From the NCBI GenBank assembly GCA_033961575.1, contig CM066737.1:95818709-95882708 (forward strand): a stretch of DNA of 64,000 bases, given 5' to 3'. The stretch comes from Aselliscus stoliczkanus. Its lineage: Eukaryota; Chordata; Mammalia; Chiroptera; Hipposideridae. The notes beneath the pieces are model-generated. The model was given only the letters and a program-made list of their open reading frames with translations. It did no database searches and was not told where the DNA came from. Below are positions 48,734 to 61,000 of the stretch, piece by piece (within the stretch, counting starts at the first letter, position 1; each line of letters begins with the position of its first letter). Made by a program: the position numbers and the translations under genes.

Positions 48734-49733
48734 CCGTATTTAGCCCTGTATAATGTGCACTTTTTTTGCCCAAATTTGTGAGGAAAAAATAAGGATGTGC
48801 ACTATACATGGGTAGTACTAATTCCATATCTATAGAAATGTTTTTAATTCTTTTATTTATGCATATGAGTTATAAGTATATCTCTAGAAATCAATAAAGA
48901 TACCCGTATGCAAAATCATACCCTGAAATATGATAATCGGACTTGTTAAACTTAACGATGAATTTACAACGACAAAGCGTTCTTGGCCTTCTATGATGCG
49001 TACATATCATAAAGTTATTACCGGTACATAAAATTTCTTGTACCTTGTATCTGTTCTTGTGTTTTGTAATTATTACATAAAATTTCTTGTACCATAGTAT
49101 GTTAAAAAATAAATGCTAAAATTCCTTTATAATAGAGAAAACAAGTACCTAAATGTAAACAAATAAAACTTTGAATTAAAAAGTTAAAACGAGGGCCGGC
49201 CGAGTGGCGCATTGGCTAAGAGCTGGTTTGGGATGCCAGTGGCCCCAGTTTGGGTCCCACATATGAGGGCCAGTGACACCGCCCTCTACAACTAACAGCA
49301 GCTCCACCTGGAGCTGGGCTGTGTGAGCCCCATTGACGGTGTAGGCTGCAGCCCCTGCTGCAGTGGGCTGCCATAGGCTACAGTGAGTGGCCCGCAGCGT
49401 GCATGAGCGGCTGGCAGCCAGCTTGAGCTAGCAATAGCCACGGTGAGCGACCATCCAGAGGCCGATGACCTATCTGCCTCATCCAGGAAGAGCGCAATGA
49501 CGATACCAACATGGGCCAGTGAAGCAATCCTCTGCAGCTAGACTGAAGAACAAGAAGACAGCAACTTGTCTGTTCCCCTTCTCCGATTCCCCAAACGCTG
49601 TTCCCCTCCCCCAATTCCCCAATAGAATCTTCAAAAAATAAAAGTTAAAAGGAAAGATTTTTTCCCTGAAAGTTTGGGCCAAAATGTGGGTGCGTGTTAT
49701 ACATCGGAGAGCATTATACATGGCAAAATACGG
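48734..49733. mobile_element. TA-flanked inverted-repeat element with a nested SINE
   Basis: Left end ccgtatttagccctgtataa; right end, reversed, ccgtattttgccatgtataa. Both are flanked by TA. About 555 bp of element plus the SINE at 49193-49636. No transposase frame. Family not identified; mariner-like is inferred from the TA flank only. Confidence 0.65.
49193..49636 (+). mobile_element. Full-length SINE nested in a DNA element
   Basis: gggccggccgagtggcgcat start, cccaatagaatcttcaaaa tail. Flanked by aaaagttaaaa repeats (about 49182 and 49639). Confidence 0.9.
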
Positions 49734-50604
49734 TAGCTATCATTTATAGGTACAACTTGGTCAAACTACTGTCGCTCATTGGTACAGAAAGAATGAACTT
49801 TTGTTAACCAAAGTCTGTCATACCTGAGACTCTGTTCCCAAGTTTCACTAAAATCAGGTGATAGCCAGTTAAAACAGGGATTTCAGAGATTTTACTAATT
49901 TTTTGATGTGTCATAGCTTCAGTAAGAGATGATATAAATTTAAAACACTTAAAACTAAATGTTAACAAATGTCATCTTAAAAATATTACTACACTACTCT
50001 GCTGGATTATAAAACATAGGAAATGAAGGATGATAAAATACTTCACTATAATGAGATAAATTGTTATGAACTACTTGAAGTTTCACTGATTGTAAAATTC
50101 AGACTTTACAAAAATTCGTAAAACAGAAAGTTAATGAACCCTTTAATCATACCCCCCCATAACTACAGAGACTAGTTGGGTACCCATTCCTTCCATTTTA
50201 AAAACCTTTGCCGCACATGCCTTAGCTGTTATTTTAGAATTCTGAAGAAACGCGCTGGTGCCACCCCTCCCACCTGTGGGATGACCTCCTGTTGTAGTTT
50301 CTGTGCCTTCCTGTCATGTTGTGCAGAATATATAAGAATTAAATTTGGAGTTCATGTTTACTAATTAACTTGCAAGAGAGTGAATCAGCTTCTTGCCCCC
50401 CTCCTTTCTGTAAAGCTGTCCAGAAAAGTATCCCTGTCTTATTTAGGTAGTGTTCGAATTTATGAAGATCCCAAGGCCTGGGTGTTGGAACCCTGGCCAG
50501 TGTTAGGGAGCTGGGAATGTGGAATGCAGGGAGATGAGTGTCCCCCTCCCTCTCCATGGTTAGAGCATGTGTGGAGGCCTGCAGCCCTAAAGAAAACTCC
50601 CTGT

Positions 50605-51030
50605 CGGGCCAGCCGAGTGGCATGTTGGTTAAGAGCTGGCTTGGGACACCAGCGGTCCCGATTCGGATCCCACTTATGAGGGCCAGTGATACTGCCCTCT
50701 ACAGCTAACAACAGCTCCACCTGGAGCTGGGCTGTGCGAGCCCCAGTGATGGTGTAGGCTGCAGCCCCTGCTGCTGTGGGCTGCCATAGGCTACAGTGAG
50801 TGGCCGGCAGCCAGCGTGAGCTGCCAAGAGCCGCTGTGAGGGCCCTCTAGAGGCCAGCGACCAATCTGCCTCGCCCGAGAAGAGCACAATGATAATACCA
50901 ACATGGGCCAGTGAAGCGAAGTCCACAACTAGACTGAAGAACAAAAGGAGAACTTGCCTGTTCGCCTTCCCTGGTTCCCTGATGCTGTTCCCTTCCCCCA
51001 ATTCCCCAATAAAATCTTTTAAAAAAAAAG
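50605..51030 (+). mobile_element. Full-length SINE
   Basis: cgggccagccgagtggcatg start, ccccaataaaatcttttaaa tail. Flanked by aaactccctgt / aaagctccctgt duplications. Confidence 0.9.
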
Positions 51031-51194
51031 AAAGCTCCCTGTGCTAGGCGCGCCTATGTTCCCACACTGTTGAATGTTTATACCCCACACATCCACTGTC
51101 TGACCATCCTCAGGAGGATTGAGAACTGTGCTCTCCTCGGTAGAACAGCAGGACACCCACCACTGCTGATCCTAGGCCTTCATTGGTTTTTTTC

Positions 51195-51450
51195 TTTTAA
51201 TATTGATTAAATTTATTGGGGTGACATTGGTTAGTACAGTTACATAGGTTTCAAGGTGTACAGTTCTGTAATACATCATCTGTATATCGCATTATGTGTT
51301 CACCACCCAGAGTCAGTTCTCCTTCCATCACCATATATTTGATCCCCTTTATCCTCATCTACCATCCCCCTCCCCACTCTGGTAACCACTAAACTATTGT
51401 CTGTGTCTGAGTTTTTGTTTGTCTTGTTTGATTGTTGTCCTTTGTTTTTG
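51195..51450 (-). mobile_element. Antisense L1 3' region
   Basis: aatttattggggtgacattg, cataggtttcaaggtgtaca, gttcaccacccagagtcagt. Confidence 0.75.
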
Positions 51451-51814
51451 TTTGCTTGTTTATTTGTTCCTTTCTCATTTTCCTTTTACTGTGAGAGCTC
51501 AGTAGTATTAAAATAATTTAAAACCTTAATTCTTTTTCAAAGAAGTACGCATGTGTGTACACACTCACTCACACATAACAACAGGCTTTTTCCTGTGGGT
51601 GCTGGGGAAAAGGGCCTGAGGTGAACAACGTCAGGGGCGTCACTAGGCAAGATGAGTGGATGGTAGGTATGTTTGTGGGTGCCCTGAATGATTTGTGGAC
51701 CCCTCCAGGTAGATGGTCCCCTATGCTGGCAGCAGCAGGATGGGCTCAAAAGGTCCCTCCTGGTAGGGTTTCTGTCTGTCTTTTTTTTCAGTCTAACATT
51801 TTATTCATTTATTT

Positions 51815-52600
51815 TTTAATTTTGTTTTTTTAAATAAAAACTGGATATATTTAAGGTGTACAACGTATTTTGATATGTATATATATATATATGTATATAT
51901 ATATATTTAGTGAAATGATTACTACAGTCAAGGTAATTAACATATCTTCTCACATAATTACCTTGCTTTGTGATGAGAGCACCTGAAATCTCCTCTTGGT
52001 AAATTCCCAGAATTCAATATCATTAACTATAGGCACCCAGCTACACATTAGATCTGTAGACTTCATCCTACATAACTACAACTTGGTACCCCTTGACCAA
52101 CATCTCCCGGTTTCCCCCTCCTCTCTGCCCCTAGTAACCACCCTTGTACTATCTGCTTCTGTGTTTTTGACTTTTTTTTTAGATTCTACATGTCAGTGTT
52201 ATTATGCAGGTTTTTTTTTCTTTCTCTCGCTGGCTTTTTTCACTTAGCATAGTGTCCTCCAGATTTACCCGTGTTGTTGCAAACGGCAGGGTCTCCTTTT
52301 TTAAGGCTGAAGAATACCCCATTGTATATACGTACCACAATGTCTTTATCAGTTCATCCATGGTCAGACACTTAGATTGTTTCCTTATCTTGGCTGTTGT
52401 GAATGAACATGGAAGCACAGATCTCTCTTCGAGATACTGATTTTATTTCCTTTGGGTATTTACCCAGATGAAGGTTTGCTGGCTCATATGGTAGGGTTTC
52501 TTGAGCATATATGCCAAGGTAGTCTGCCTCAGTTGATGCCGATGGCCACGGCTGAAGTAAGTGGGTAGTCATTCCGAGGAATTGGGCCCAGCGAGGTCAT
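51815..52600 (-). mobile_element. Antisense L1 3' region (ORF2 end remnant)
   Basis: The minus strand encodes WYVYTMGYSSALKK and FATTRVNLEDTMLSEKSQRE, the L1 ORF2 C-terminal end. Frameshifted and truncated. TA-rich simple repeat at 51880-51906. Confidence 0.8.
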
Positions 52601-53071
52601 TCAAAGGTGGCAAGTGGTTGTTGCCTATTATTGTTGCCTCCCGGTAGCTCCTCCAGCACTGGCAGCCAGCGGTTCCCCTCTGGCAGTGCTGGCTTCTTGG
52701 AAGGTGTGGGCATGGCGATGATAGAGGCAGGGGATTGCTCCCCCTTCCTGAAGTTCTGGGCCCCCAGCTCATCGTGTGAACCAGCAGGAGCTGGAGGCCC
52801 AAGAGCTGCTGCTTATCAGCTTTCCCCAGAGGAGTGAAAAATGGCTGGTTGCCAGGTTTGCTGCCCTTCACCTGGTGCTCACCTGTGTGAGCTGCCGAGG
52901 TGCGTAAAGCTTCAAGTGTACAGGTGGACTCCCAGGGATGTAACAGGCTTTTCTCTTCTGGAGTAATTCTATCCTTTCAATGAAGACAATAGATCAGGGA
53001 GAGAAAGATAGATTTATTAATAGTGTGTCCTCTTCTGTAACCCCAGTTCCATCTTTGGGGATTTCTCTGTT

Positions 53072-53515
53072 GTTGTTTTTTGTTTGTTTTTTTAAAAAGA
53101 TTTTATTGGGGAATTGGTGGAGGGGAACAGCTTTGGGGAATCGGGGAAGGGGAACAGACAAGTTGCTGTCTTCTTGTTCTTCAGTTTAGTTGCGGAGGAT
53201 GTTGCTTCACTGTTGGTATCGTCATTGCGCTCTTCCTGGATGAGGCAGATTGGTCGCTGGCCTCTGGATGTCGCTCACCGCGGCTATTGGCAGCTCATGC
53301 TTGGCTGCCAGCCGCTCACGCTGGGTGTGGGCCACTCACTGTAGCCTATGGCAGCCCACTGCAGCCCACACCATCACCGGGGCTCGCACAGCCCAGCTCC
53401 AGGTAGAGCTGTTGTTAGCTGTAGAGGGCAGTGTCACTGGCCCTCATGTGGGATCCGAACCGGGGCCGCTGGCATCCCAAAACCAGCGCTTAACCAATGC
53501 GCCACTCGGCCGGCC
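53072..53515 (-). mobile_element. Full-length SINE, same subfamily as 16174-16588
   Basis: Poly(T)/aaaaagattttattgggg, head end ctcggccggcc. Perfect duplication tggggatttctctgtt (53056-53071 and 53516-53531). Confidence 0.93.
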
Positions 53516-54461
53516 TGGGGATTTCTCTGTTTAAAGTTTAAAACCAGCAAAGCAGCACTTGCGTTATTCTAACTGTGTAAGTGTTAGTAACATACATTGT
53601 GCTAGCATCTGCACACGTCCCATGTAAAAACCTTGTGCCTCTCCATGCAGACTATTGCTCGTGTCAAGTCCATTTTGAATGTGTTCTTCTGTTTGACCCT
53701 CTACCCATTTTCTTAATCTCATTCTCAGCTTTCTCCCAGCTCTCCATCCTGCTCCCTGTTCTATCAATTCCCCTTTGCCCAGGGCTGCACATCCTCTCGC
53801 AGTCTGGACTGAGACTGAACATGGCTGTTGTCCTGGGCTCCACACTCTCAGGTTTGACCCCCATTTCTGGGTTCCACATCGTCATCTGCTTGGTTTGCTC
53901 TGCCATGTCATTGAACTGCATACTTAAGTCACTTTCAAAAATGCCTATGATGGAGGTAAACTTGCCAGGTCCTTGCAAGTCTGAAAATTACTTTGTCCTC
54001 ATATTAAGTGATAGTTTGGTTGGGCGTAGAGTTTCTTTTTCTTTAAAACTTTGAAGACTCATCTAGCATCCTGCATGGCAGGATGTGCGAGTCAGCAGTC
54101 AGTCTGGAGGCTTGTTTCTTTTGAAGCAATTCATTTTTTCCCCCTGGAACCTTTGAGTATCTTCTCTTAATCTTCAGTGTTCTGAACTTGGATGGTACTG
54201 TGACTACATATAGTTGTTTCATTTGTGGTTGGGCATTTCGGTGGCTTGTAGCCTTTGACTGTAGGAAGATACCTAGCTTGTATTTCTTTGAAACTTGACT
54301 CTCACTCTTTTTCCTTCCTGAACTCATATTAGTTAGCAATTGAGCTGTTTAAACCGACCTTATAGGTCTCTTATATTTTCTTGATTATTTTTATTTTATT
54401 CCCTTTTTTTTAACTTGGTCATTTCCAAGAGCTCTTTCTTATTCTCTAAATATTCCTTTTT

Positions 54462-55026
54462 TGTTGCGTCCTGCACGACTGAGCAGGTGGGAATGGAGAA
54501 GGGATGGTGAAGAGTTAAGAAAGAAGGAGACAAGATATAAGAGAGAAAAATGCAGTTGGACCAGGGGACTTCAGCCTTGTGGACTGGAGCCCCGAATCGG
54601 GCCTGACCGTTCCTTTTATTATCTTACACATAAGCAAGGGTCAATGTAGCTTCCTTGGGCTGTGAGTCTCATACCCAAGAATTAACCTCCAGGCCTAATT
54701 TCCCATGCCTGCAAACTGCCATGACCAGAGGCCCTATGAGGTTATTGTCATGCACCTCTAAGAGACTTAAGCTTCCTCTGCCAAGGCTTACTGATAAGAC
54801 TGCAGGGAGGACAGGTATTATCGTATCAATAAGTCATTTCACAGGCAGTCTGCCAGAACCTGAAGCAAGGGGTTTATGCCCCTTTTCTCCTCTCCTGATT
54901 TCTCCCATGGCTCTCACTGGCACCCACGGACACCCACAGGTGTCTGGCCATGTCTAACTTGGGTTGTTTCTCTCGTGAGAAAACTTACCCGTCATTGACT
55001 AGCCGGCCATCCTTTGGTGCCAAACA
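54462..55026. mobile_element. Probable solo endogenous retrovirus LTR
   Basis: 565 bp bounded by TGTT at 54462 and AACA-like caaaca at 55026, unlike its flanks in base composition. On the minus strand there is a TATA-like taataaaagg and a pyrimidine-rich downstream part. On the plus strand the right end runs into ttggtgccaaacaggga, which looks like a retroviral tRNA primer-binding site. These clues point to opposite orientations, so the strand is left open. No gag/pol/env frames adjoin it. Confidence 0.45.
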
Positions 55027-56069
55027 GGGATATATACAGTAAGCATAATACTGAAGTTGTGATCTGTCCTTATGGAGAGGTGCATGGAGGCAGACAGGCA
55101 GGCTATAATGTGACACTGTTCATAGAACTCTTTTTCTCTTAATGCAGTAGCTTCTTGAATTTATTCATTGATACTTAATGACAGGTTTAGTTTTGTTTTT
55201 AAGTTCTTCTGTTTCCTGTGGGGTCATTTTTTCCTCTTCTTGCTTATCTCGATCTTCTCTTTTACATTGCAGGCTTTCCTCAAATAACTAGTGGTTCTTG
55301 GTTGTGCAGTCATGTTTAAGTAATTGAAATGCCGACAACTTTCTGTGCGTAGATGGGGCTTGCTGGCAGGCTGGTTCTACCTCAGGGTATGCTGAATGGG
55401 AACTGAGCTTATTGTGGGGGTGGGGTGCCTGCACCCAGTGCCCATGTGAGGAAGGCTCTACTCTCAGGCACTTACATGCATGCGCACGCACACCAGCTAT
55501 CTTGGTTCTCAACAGAAAATCCATGGCATTCCTTTAGAGAGACCCCATCCACTTTTTAAATTTTTGCTTGGAGAAATGGCTGGCCACAGGTATTTTTGCT
55601 TTGGGATGGCATGTAGAAAGGAGAAGGTCAACTGGTCCATGCACAGGACTTGCATTTGTCTCCCTGTCTTGATCTCTGGTTGCCCTCTACCCTCCACAAT
55701 ACCTGCCATCTCTGGGCTGCCAGGCCCTTTCTGCCCCTCCTCCACTACAAGGGCTGTGTGCCCTCTTGCTTCCGTCCATGCTCTGTGTTCTGAAAATTGG
55801 TTGATACTTCTTATCTGTCAGTGGTCCCTCCACACATTTTCTCTTTGTTGTGGGTTTATTATCTGTATTTTTTTCTTTTGCTGTTATTATCATGGAGTAT
55901 CAGAAAGGATAGGAGAGGAATCCTTGTGTTCACTATTTAAATAGGAAGCCAGTTTACTATAAAAGAACATAAACCTTAGGAAACAAAATAAGGAATGGTT
56001 TTCTTTTCAAAACAATCTTTTCTTCTATATCCTTAGAAATAGTGGTTGTCTTGAAAAAATGCTGATGAA

Positions 56070-56355
56070 AGAAGCCAGTCACAAGGACCACATATCATAT
56101 AATTCCATTTATATGAAATGTCCAAAGTAGGCAAATCCTTAGAGATAGAAAAGAGATTAGTGGTTCCCTAGGACTGGGGGTGATGGGGGAATTGGCAGGC
56201 AACTGCTAATGGATGTGGGGTTCCTTTTGGCGGTGAAGAACATATTCGAAAATTGATTATGGCAATGTTTGCACACCTCTGAATACTCTAAAAGCCATTG
56301 AATTGTACACTTTAAATAGGTGGGTTGTATGAATTCTATCTCACTGAAGCTATGA
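56070..56355 (+). mobile_element. Old sense L1 3' end
   Basis: atcatataattccatttata, gagattagtggttccctagg, gccattgaattgtacacttt. A similar 3' end lies at 59410-59575. Confidence 0.7.
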
Positions 56356-56470
56356 AAATGTGGTGGTCTTTTTTGGTATGTTTGATATGATTAGGCACAT
56401 TCTCTGTCAATCTAGGACCAAGGAAGTCTTACTCAGTGTTAGATGTGCAGGCAAATTGTGATGGTAATGA

Positions 56471-56617
<147 letters not shown>

Positions 56618-56701
56618 TAAGCTAGGATGTCCCTCATTCTTGCTTATGTATGTATGTGTGCATTTACTGCTTCATTTTATTTTATTTTGTAGCTTTTATT
56701 T

Positions 56702-56817
56702 ATTTCTTTATTTCTTTATTTTTAGAGGGCAGTGTCACTGGCCCTCATATGTGGGATCCGAACCAGGGCCACTGGCGTCCCAAGCCAGCTCTTAACCACC
56801 GCGCCACTTGGCGGCCC
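56702..56817 (-). mobile_element. Short-form SINE just after APOO exon 6
   Basis: (tttatttc)n tail, gagggcagtgtcactggccc, head end cacttggcggccc. Flanked by tgtagcttttat (about 56690 and 56818). Confidence 0.88.
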
Positions 56818-57278
56818 TGTAGCTTTTATAACACCAGACTTGTCTGCACATACAGATGAATACAGTACATTTAAATGTTTTTCTCCCCTATGTACCTCAA
56901 TTTTGGCCCTCCTTCCAATCATGTCAGTATTCAGAGAATGTGCACTAATGTGAATGTTAATAAAAGATAATTTAAGGTACCTTTTTTTGCACATTGACAT
57001 GGACATCTAGAGACTCAGATTCCAAAGCTGATAGTTACCAGTTACAACTTGCCTTCCTTAGAGTTGCAGGCACAGGCCTGTGCTCAGCCCTCTGTGCTTT
57101 CTCCTGGTCCTGGCACCAGCCACACTTTCCTTGCCGGGGACTTTGCGGAATGCAGTCCCCTGTGCTGGAAACACCCTTCTCGGGGTTCTCAGTTAGCTGC
57201 TCCTTTCTTACCCGTCAGGCCTCAGCTTGATGGCATCCTGGCAAGTAGAATGCGGTGGCAGGCAACATGACTAAAGCT

Positions 57279-57638
57279 GGCATCTTAGTCAGCTCGAGCT
57301 GTCATAACAAAACACCACAGACTGTGGGACTGCAACAACAGAAATTTCTTTTCTCACAGTTCTGGGGGCAAGAAGTGCGACATCAAGGTGTGAGCAAGGT
57401 TAGTTTCCTTTGAGGCCTCTCTCCTTGGCTTGCAGAAGGGGACCTTCTCGCTCTGTCCTCACATCGCCTTTCACTGTATGTGCACATCCCTGCTGTCCCG
57501 TCCTCATCTTACAGTGACACCAGTCATGTTAGATTAGAGCCCCACCCTTATAACCTCATCTAACCTTAAAAGGCTCTATCTCCAAATGTAGTCACATTTG
57601 TGGGTTAGGGCTTCAACCTGTGCAGTTCAGTCCATTAA
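57279..57638 (+). mobile_element. MLT1-type MaLR LTR
   Basis: cagctcgagctgtcataaca, ccacagactgtgggactgca, tttcttttctcacagttctg, then gtcacatttgtgggttaggg: MLT1-like order. Confidence 0.65.
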
Positions 57639-57649
57639 CAGCTGGGCCA

Positions 57650-58512
57650 GCAGCTCTGAAAGTGTGCTCCCTGGACCAGCAGCAGCAGGATAACCTGGGA
57701 ACTTGTTAAAAATGTAAATTCTCACAGAACCTGAAGGTAGCAACCATGAGGACAAATGAAAAAGGTCTTTTGTCTACAAATTGCAGTGATCCTATATAAA
57801 CATGGAGGTCTCTGTCTGGCTGAGGACAGCTGGCTAAGTCCGATGGTTCCCTGCCATACAGACTTTCAAACCAGCACTCCGGGCACTGCTTTCCTTGCTA
57901 TTTTGGTGAATATCTCTGCTGATTAAGTATACTGGATTATTTATAAACAACCAAATGAAGTTACTTTCACATCTATTTTAACTGGTTTTTGAGGTATCTT
58001 ATGGTTTTTGAAAACAGGAGTGCAATATGCTGATTGGTGCCAACCGTTAGGGGCCAGTTAAGGTGCTGGCATTGGTATGAAGGGGTTTTATTCAAGTTAA
58101 ATGGCACTTGCTCCTGCTAAAATAGATTTGTAACTGACGGGGGAAGAGAAGACAGAAACTGTCATGTCATGTCTCTCCCCAAAGTCATCATGGGTTAGGG
58201 ATTTTAGTATTTTTTTCTTTTCCTTTTTCTCCCCTTTGGGACATTAGGCATACCCAGTGAGTGCTCCCACATCAGTGGGACGTTATGGACTTTGCTGCTG
58301 TCATTGGTGTGGTTACCTGATGTTTGCGATAGGGAAACAAATTCTTTTGAATCAAAATACATAACAAAAAATAATTTATGAAAAGAAATGCAAGTTCTCA
58401 GGCCCCAACGCAGACCTACTGACTCCGATCCTCTGAGAGTTAGGGTGAGCAATCTGTGTTAAGAGGCCCTCCCGGGGATTTTAATGCCCGTGATGTTTGA
58501 GGACCACTGACT
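57650..58512 (-). mobile_element. MER5A-like element split by an insertion
   Basis: First part 57650-57724 (gtgtgctccctggaccagca, aacttgttaaaaatgtaaat); second part 58386-58512 (ggccccaacgcagacctact, gtttgaggaccactg). The 661 bp between them (57725-58385) is flanked by aaatgyaarttctca. Confidence 0.7.
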
Positions 58513-58589
58513 GATACAGAGGAGACTCCTTCAGGGCAGTGGTGTCTGGCTTAGTGGGACTCTGAACTGGCAAGAGCAAGGTAGGCTCA

Positions 58590-58697
58590 GGCCGGCCTAG
58601 TGGCATAGTGGTTAAGTGCTGGCTTGAGAAGCCAGTGGCCCCAGTTCAGGTCCCACATGTGAGGGCCAGTGACACTGCCCTCAAAAAAAAAAAAAGA
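58590..58697 (+). mobile_element. Short-form SINE
   Basis: ggccggcctagtggcatagt head, gggccagtgacactgccctc, poly(A). Flanked by agagcaaggyaggct repeats. Confidence 0.88.
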
Positions 58698-60865
58698 AAG
58701 AGCAAGGCAGGCTGTAGGTTTTCAGTTCCTGGACAGCTTATGGAGACGGACCCCGTTGCCAGAACTGCCGTGTCACACAGAGACGCGGCCCTAGGAGGAG
58801 CAGCAGTGCTGTCACCGGAACTGGGCTCTGAGGGCTCTGAGTCACACTGATGTGCCACTGAGCTCCCTGGAGTCCTCATGACAGGATTGAGTCTAGATTT
58901 CTGGATTGTATTGCAGTTGTAAGTGGGAGTCCAGTGGCTCCCGCCGTGGGAAATGGCTTGGGTGGCAAATGCCAGTAATACCTTTCTAGCATGGGCTTGA
59001 CATTGTTTATAGCAGTCCTGGAGGCAGACAGTTACTGTTCGTCTGCCTGCCTCAGTCCCAGCTCAGGAACAGTGAATCACAGTCTACCTGCTCCAGAGCA
59101 TAAAAATAATCTAACATCATGTCAGTCTGTTATGGTTTAAACAGGAAATGGGTAGGGTGGAGCGGTGGGCCTGGCTGCTAGTTGAGAAACATAGGTGGCT
59201 GCCCTTAGGGGGAAAAAACTTTTTAAAAAAAATCTTATATGTGACAGCGTATATATTGCAAAAGATCTTTTGTATTAACAACTAAGATAGTAGGATTCAA
59301 ATCTGAGTTGTATTCTAATTTACTTTTAAAGTCAGTGGGAAGAAGTTTTGTCGTTTATTTTGTAGAATAACTCAGAACAAAACAATTAACTTTATTTTCA
59401 CTTGATATAAAACATTATCAATCTGTTTGGGATGATGAAAAAGTTCCGAAAATGGATAGTGGTGATGGTTGCATAACATTGTGAAAGTACTTAATGCCAT
59501 GGAATTATATACCTAAAAATGGTTAAAATGGTAAATTTTGTGTTATGTGAATATTGCCTCAATAAAACAAAATAGGCATCAGTGATTGAAAACATTTTCC
59601 TGATATTGTTTTAATGTCACTTAGTTCCTGTTTCACAGTTTAATTTTTTTTAAATAAATACCCTGATGTTGGACAAGCCTCTTAATCACACATTCTGTGT
59701 TCTGTTCAGTAATATTGGGATAAAAGTACTGTAAGAAAACCCTTAAAATGATGGCAAATATTATTTTCCTTCAGAAATCTATAACCCTGAAAACAGTGCC
59801 ATATGCATGGTAAATGCTAAATATGTTTACTGATGGGTCCGGGAATCATATTGTAACCATATTTTAAGAACAGTTAGAGCAACTGGAAGAATATAACTTG
59901 TAAGAAACCAGCATGTTGCAACGACCACTGGATTTACTAGCACCATAACTTTAGACAAGTTACTTGGCCCCTGAATATTTCCTTATAATCTTTGCCTGCT
60001 GGCCGCACAGGGTCCTTATGTAGAATCGAGATAATTTATGCAAACGTGCTTTGTAAACTAAAATGCTCTGTATGAATACATTATTATAAAAATTAGGAAG
60101 AGAATAATAACTGCTTTCAGAAATTTGAAGTACTGTCACGTGGAAGAGTAATCAGCATTCTTTGTTATAAGTAGGACCAATGAATGCAAATTACTGGAAG
60201 CATTTTTTTTAAAAGAAAGCTCAATACTCAAAAAAAAAAAGCTTCCAGCCATTCAAGCCAGCTAGCCAAAGGTGGACAAGCACTTTTTAAGGTAGTGAAC
60301 ACTCTGATCCCAAATGTTCTCTGACCCTGGGATCTACGTCTCAGGAAGCATTTTGGATCAGGAGGCAAAAATCCCTGTAGAAACTCAAAGACTTTTATGT
60401 TTTAGGGGACCTGGGAAAACTGAGAGCATCTTCCTTGAGTTCAGCAATTTTGTACCTAAGCCCCTAAAATGAATGATTGATTCAGCTTGGCAGATGTGAC
60501 TTGGTTGGCTGTTGCATATTAGATGTGATAGGTAGAAGCCTTTCTCTGTCTGATTTTCAGGAATTTCCCATATCAGCAGTGATCGCCTATATTTTTTTCC
60601 CTTGAAATTGTGGAAGTTTGAAATATATATGTGATCAATGGCAAACTGTTTTAAATGATAACTATACACAACCAAACTATTTTTTTTCTTATTCTGTCAT
60701 TCTTACTATTTCTTTATTTACTCACATTGCACAGTTTTAATATGTATGCCCAAAACTTCTGTAGTCATCATATGCTGAAATACAGTTCTATTGGGAACAG
60801 GAAAAAGGAAAAGGAAAATGCTTTTCTTCACCAGTCGTGTATGGACTAGCAATGGATCTTTTTAA

Positions 60866-61000
<135 letters not shown>

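Noticed and set aside
53581..54054. 157-codon plus-strand open frame, the longest uncommitted frame near APOO exon 6
   Set aside because: No recognisable domain and no splice or promoter context. It overlaps long open frames on the other strand in repeat-like sequence. Most likely chance.
55480..55944. 154-codon open frame at 55.5-55.9 kb
   Set aside because: Open frames exist on both strands over the same bases. No homology or splice signals were recognised.
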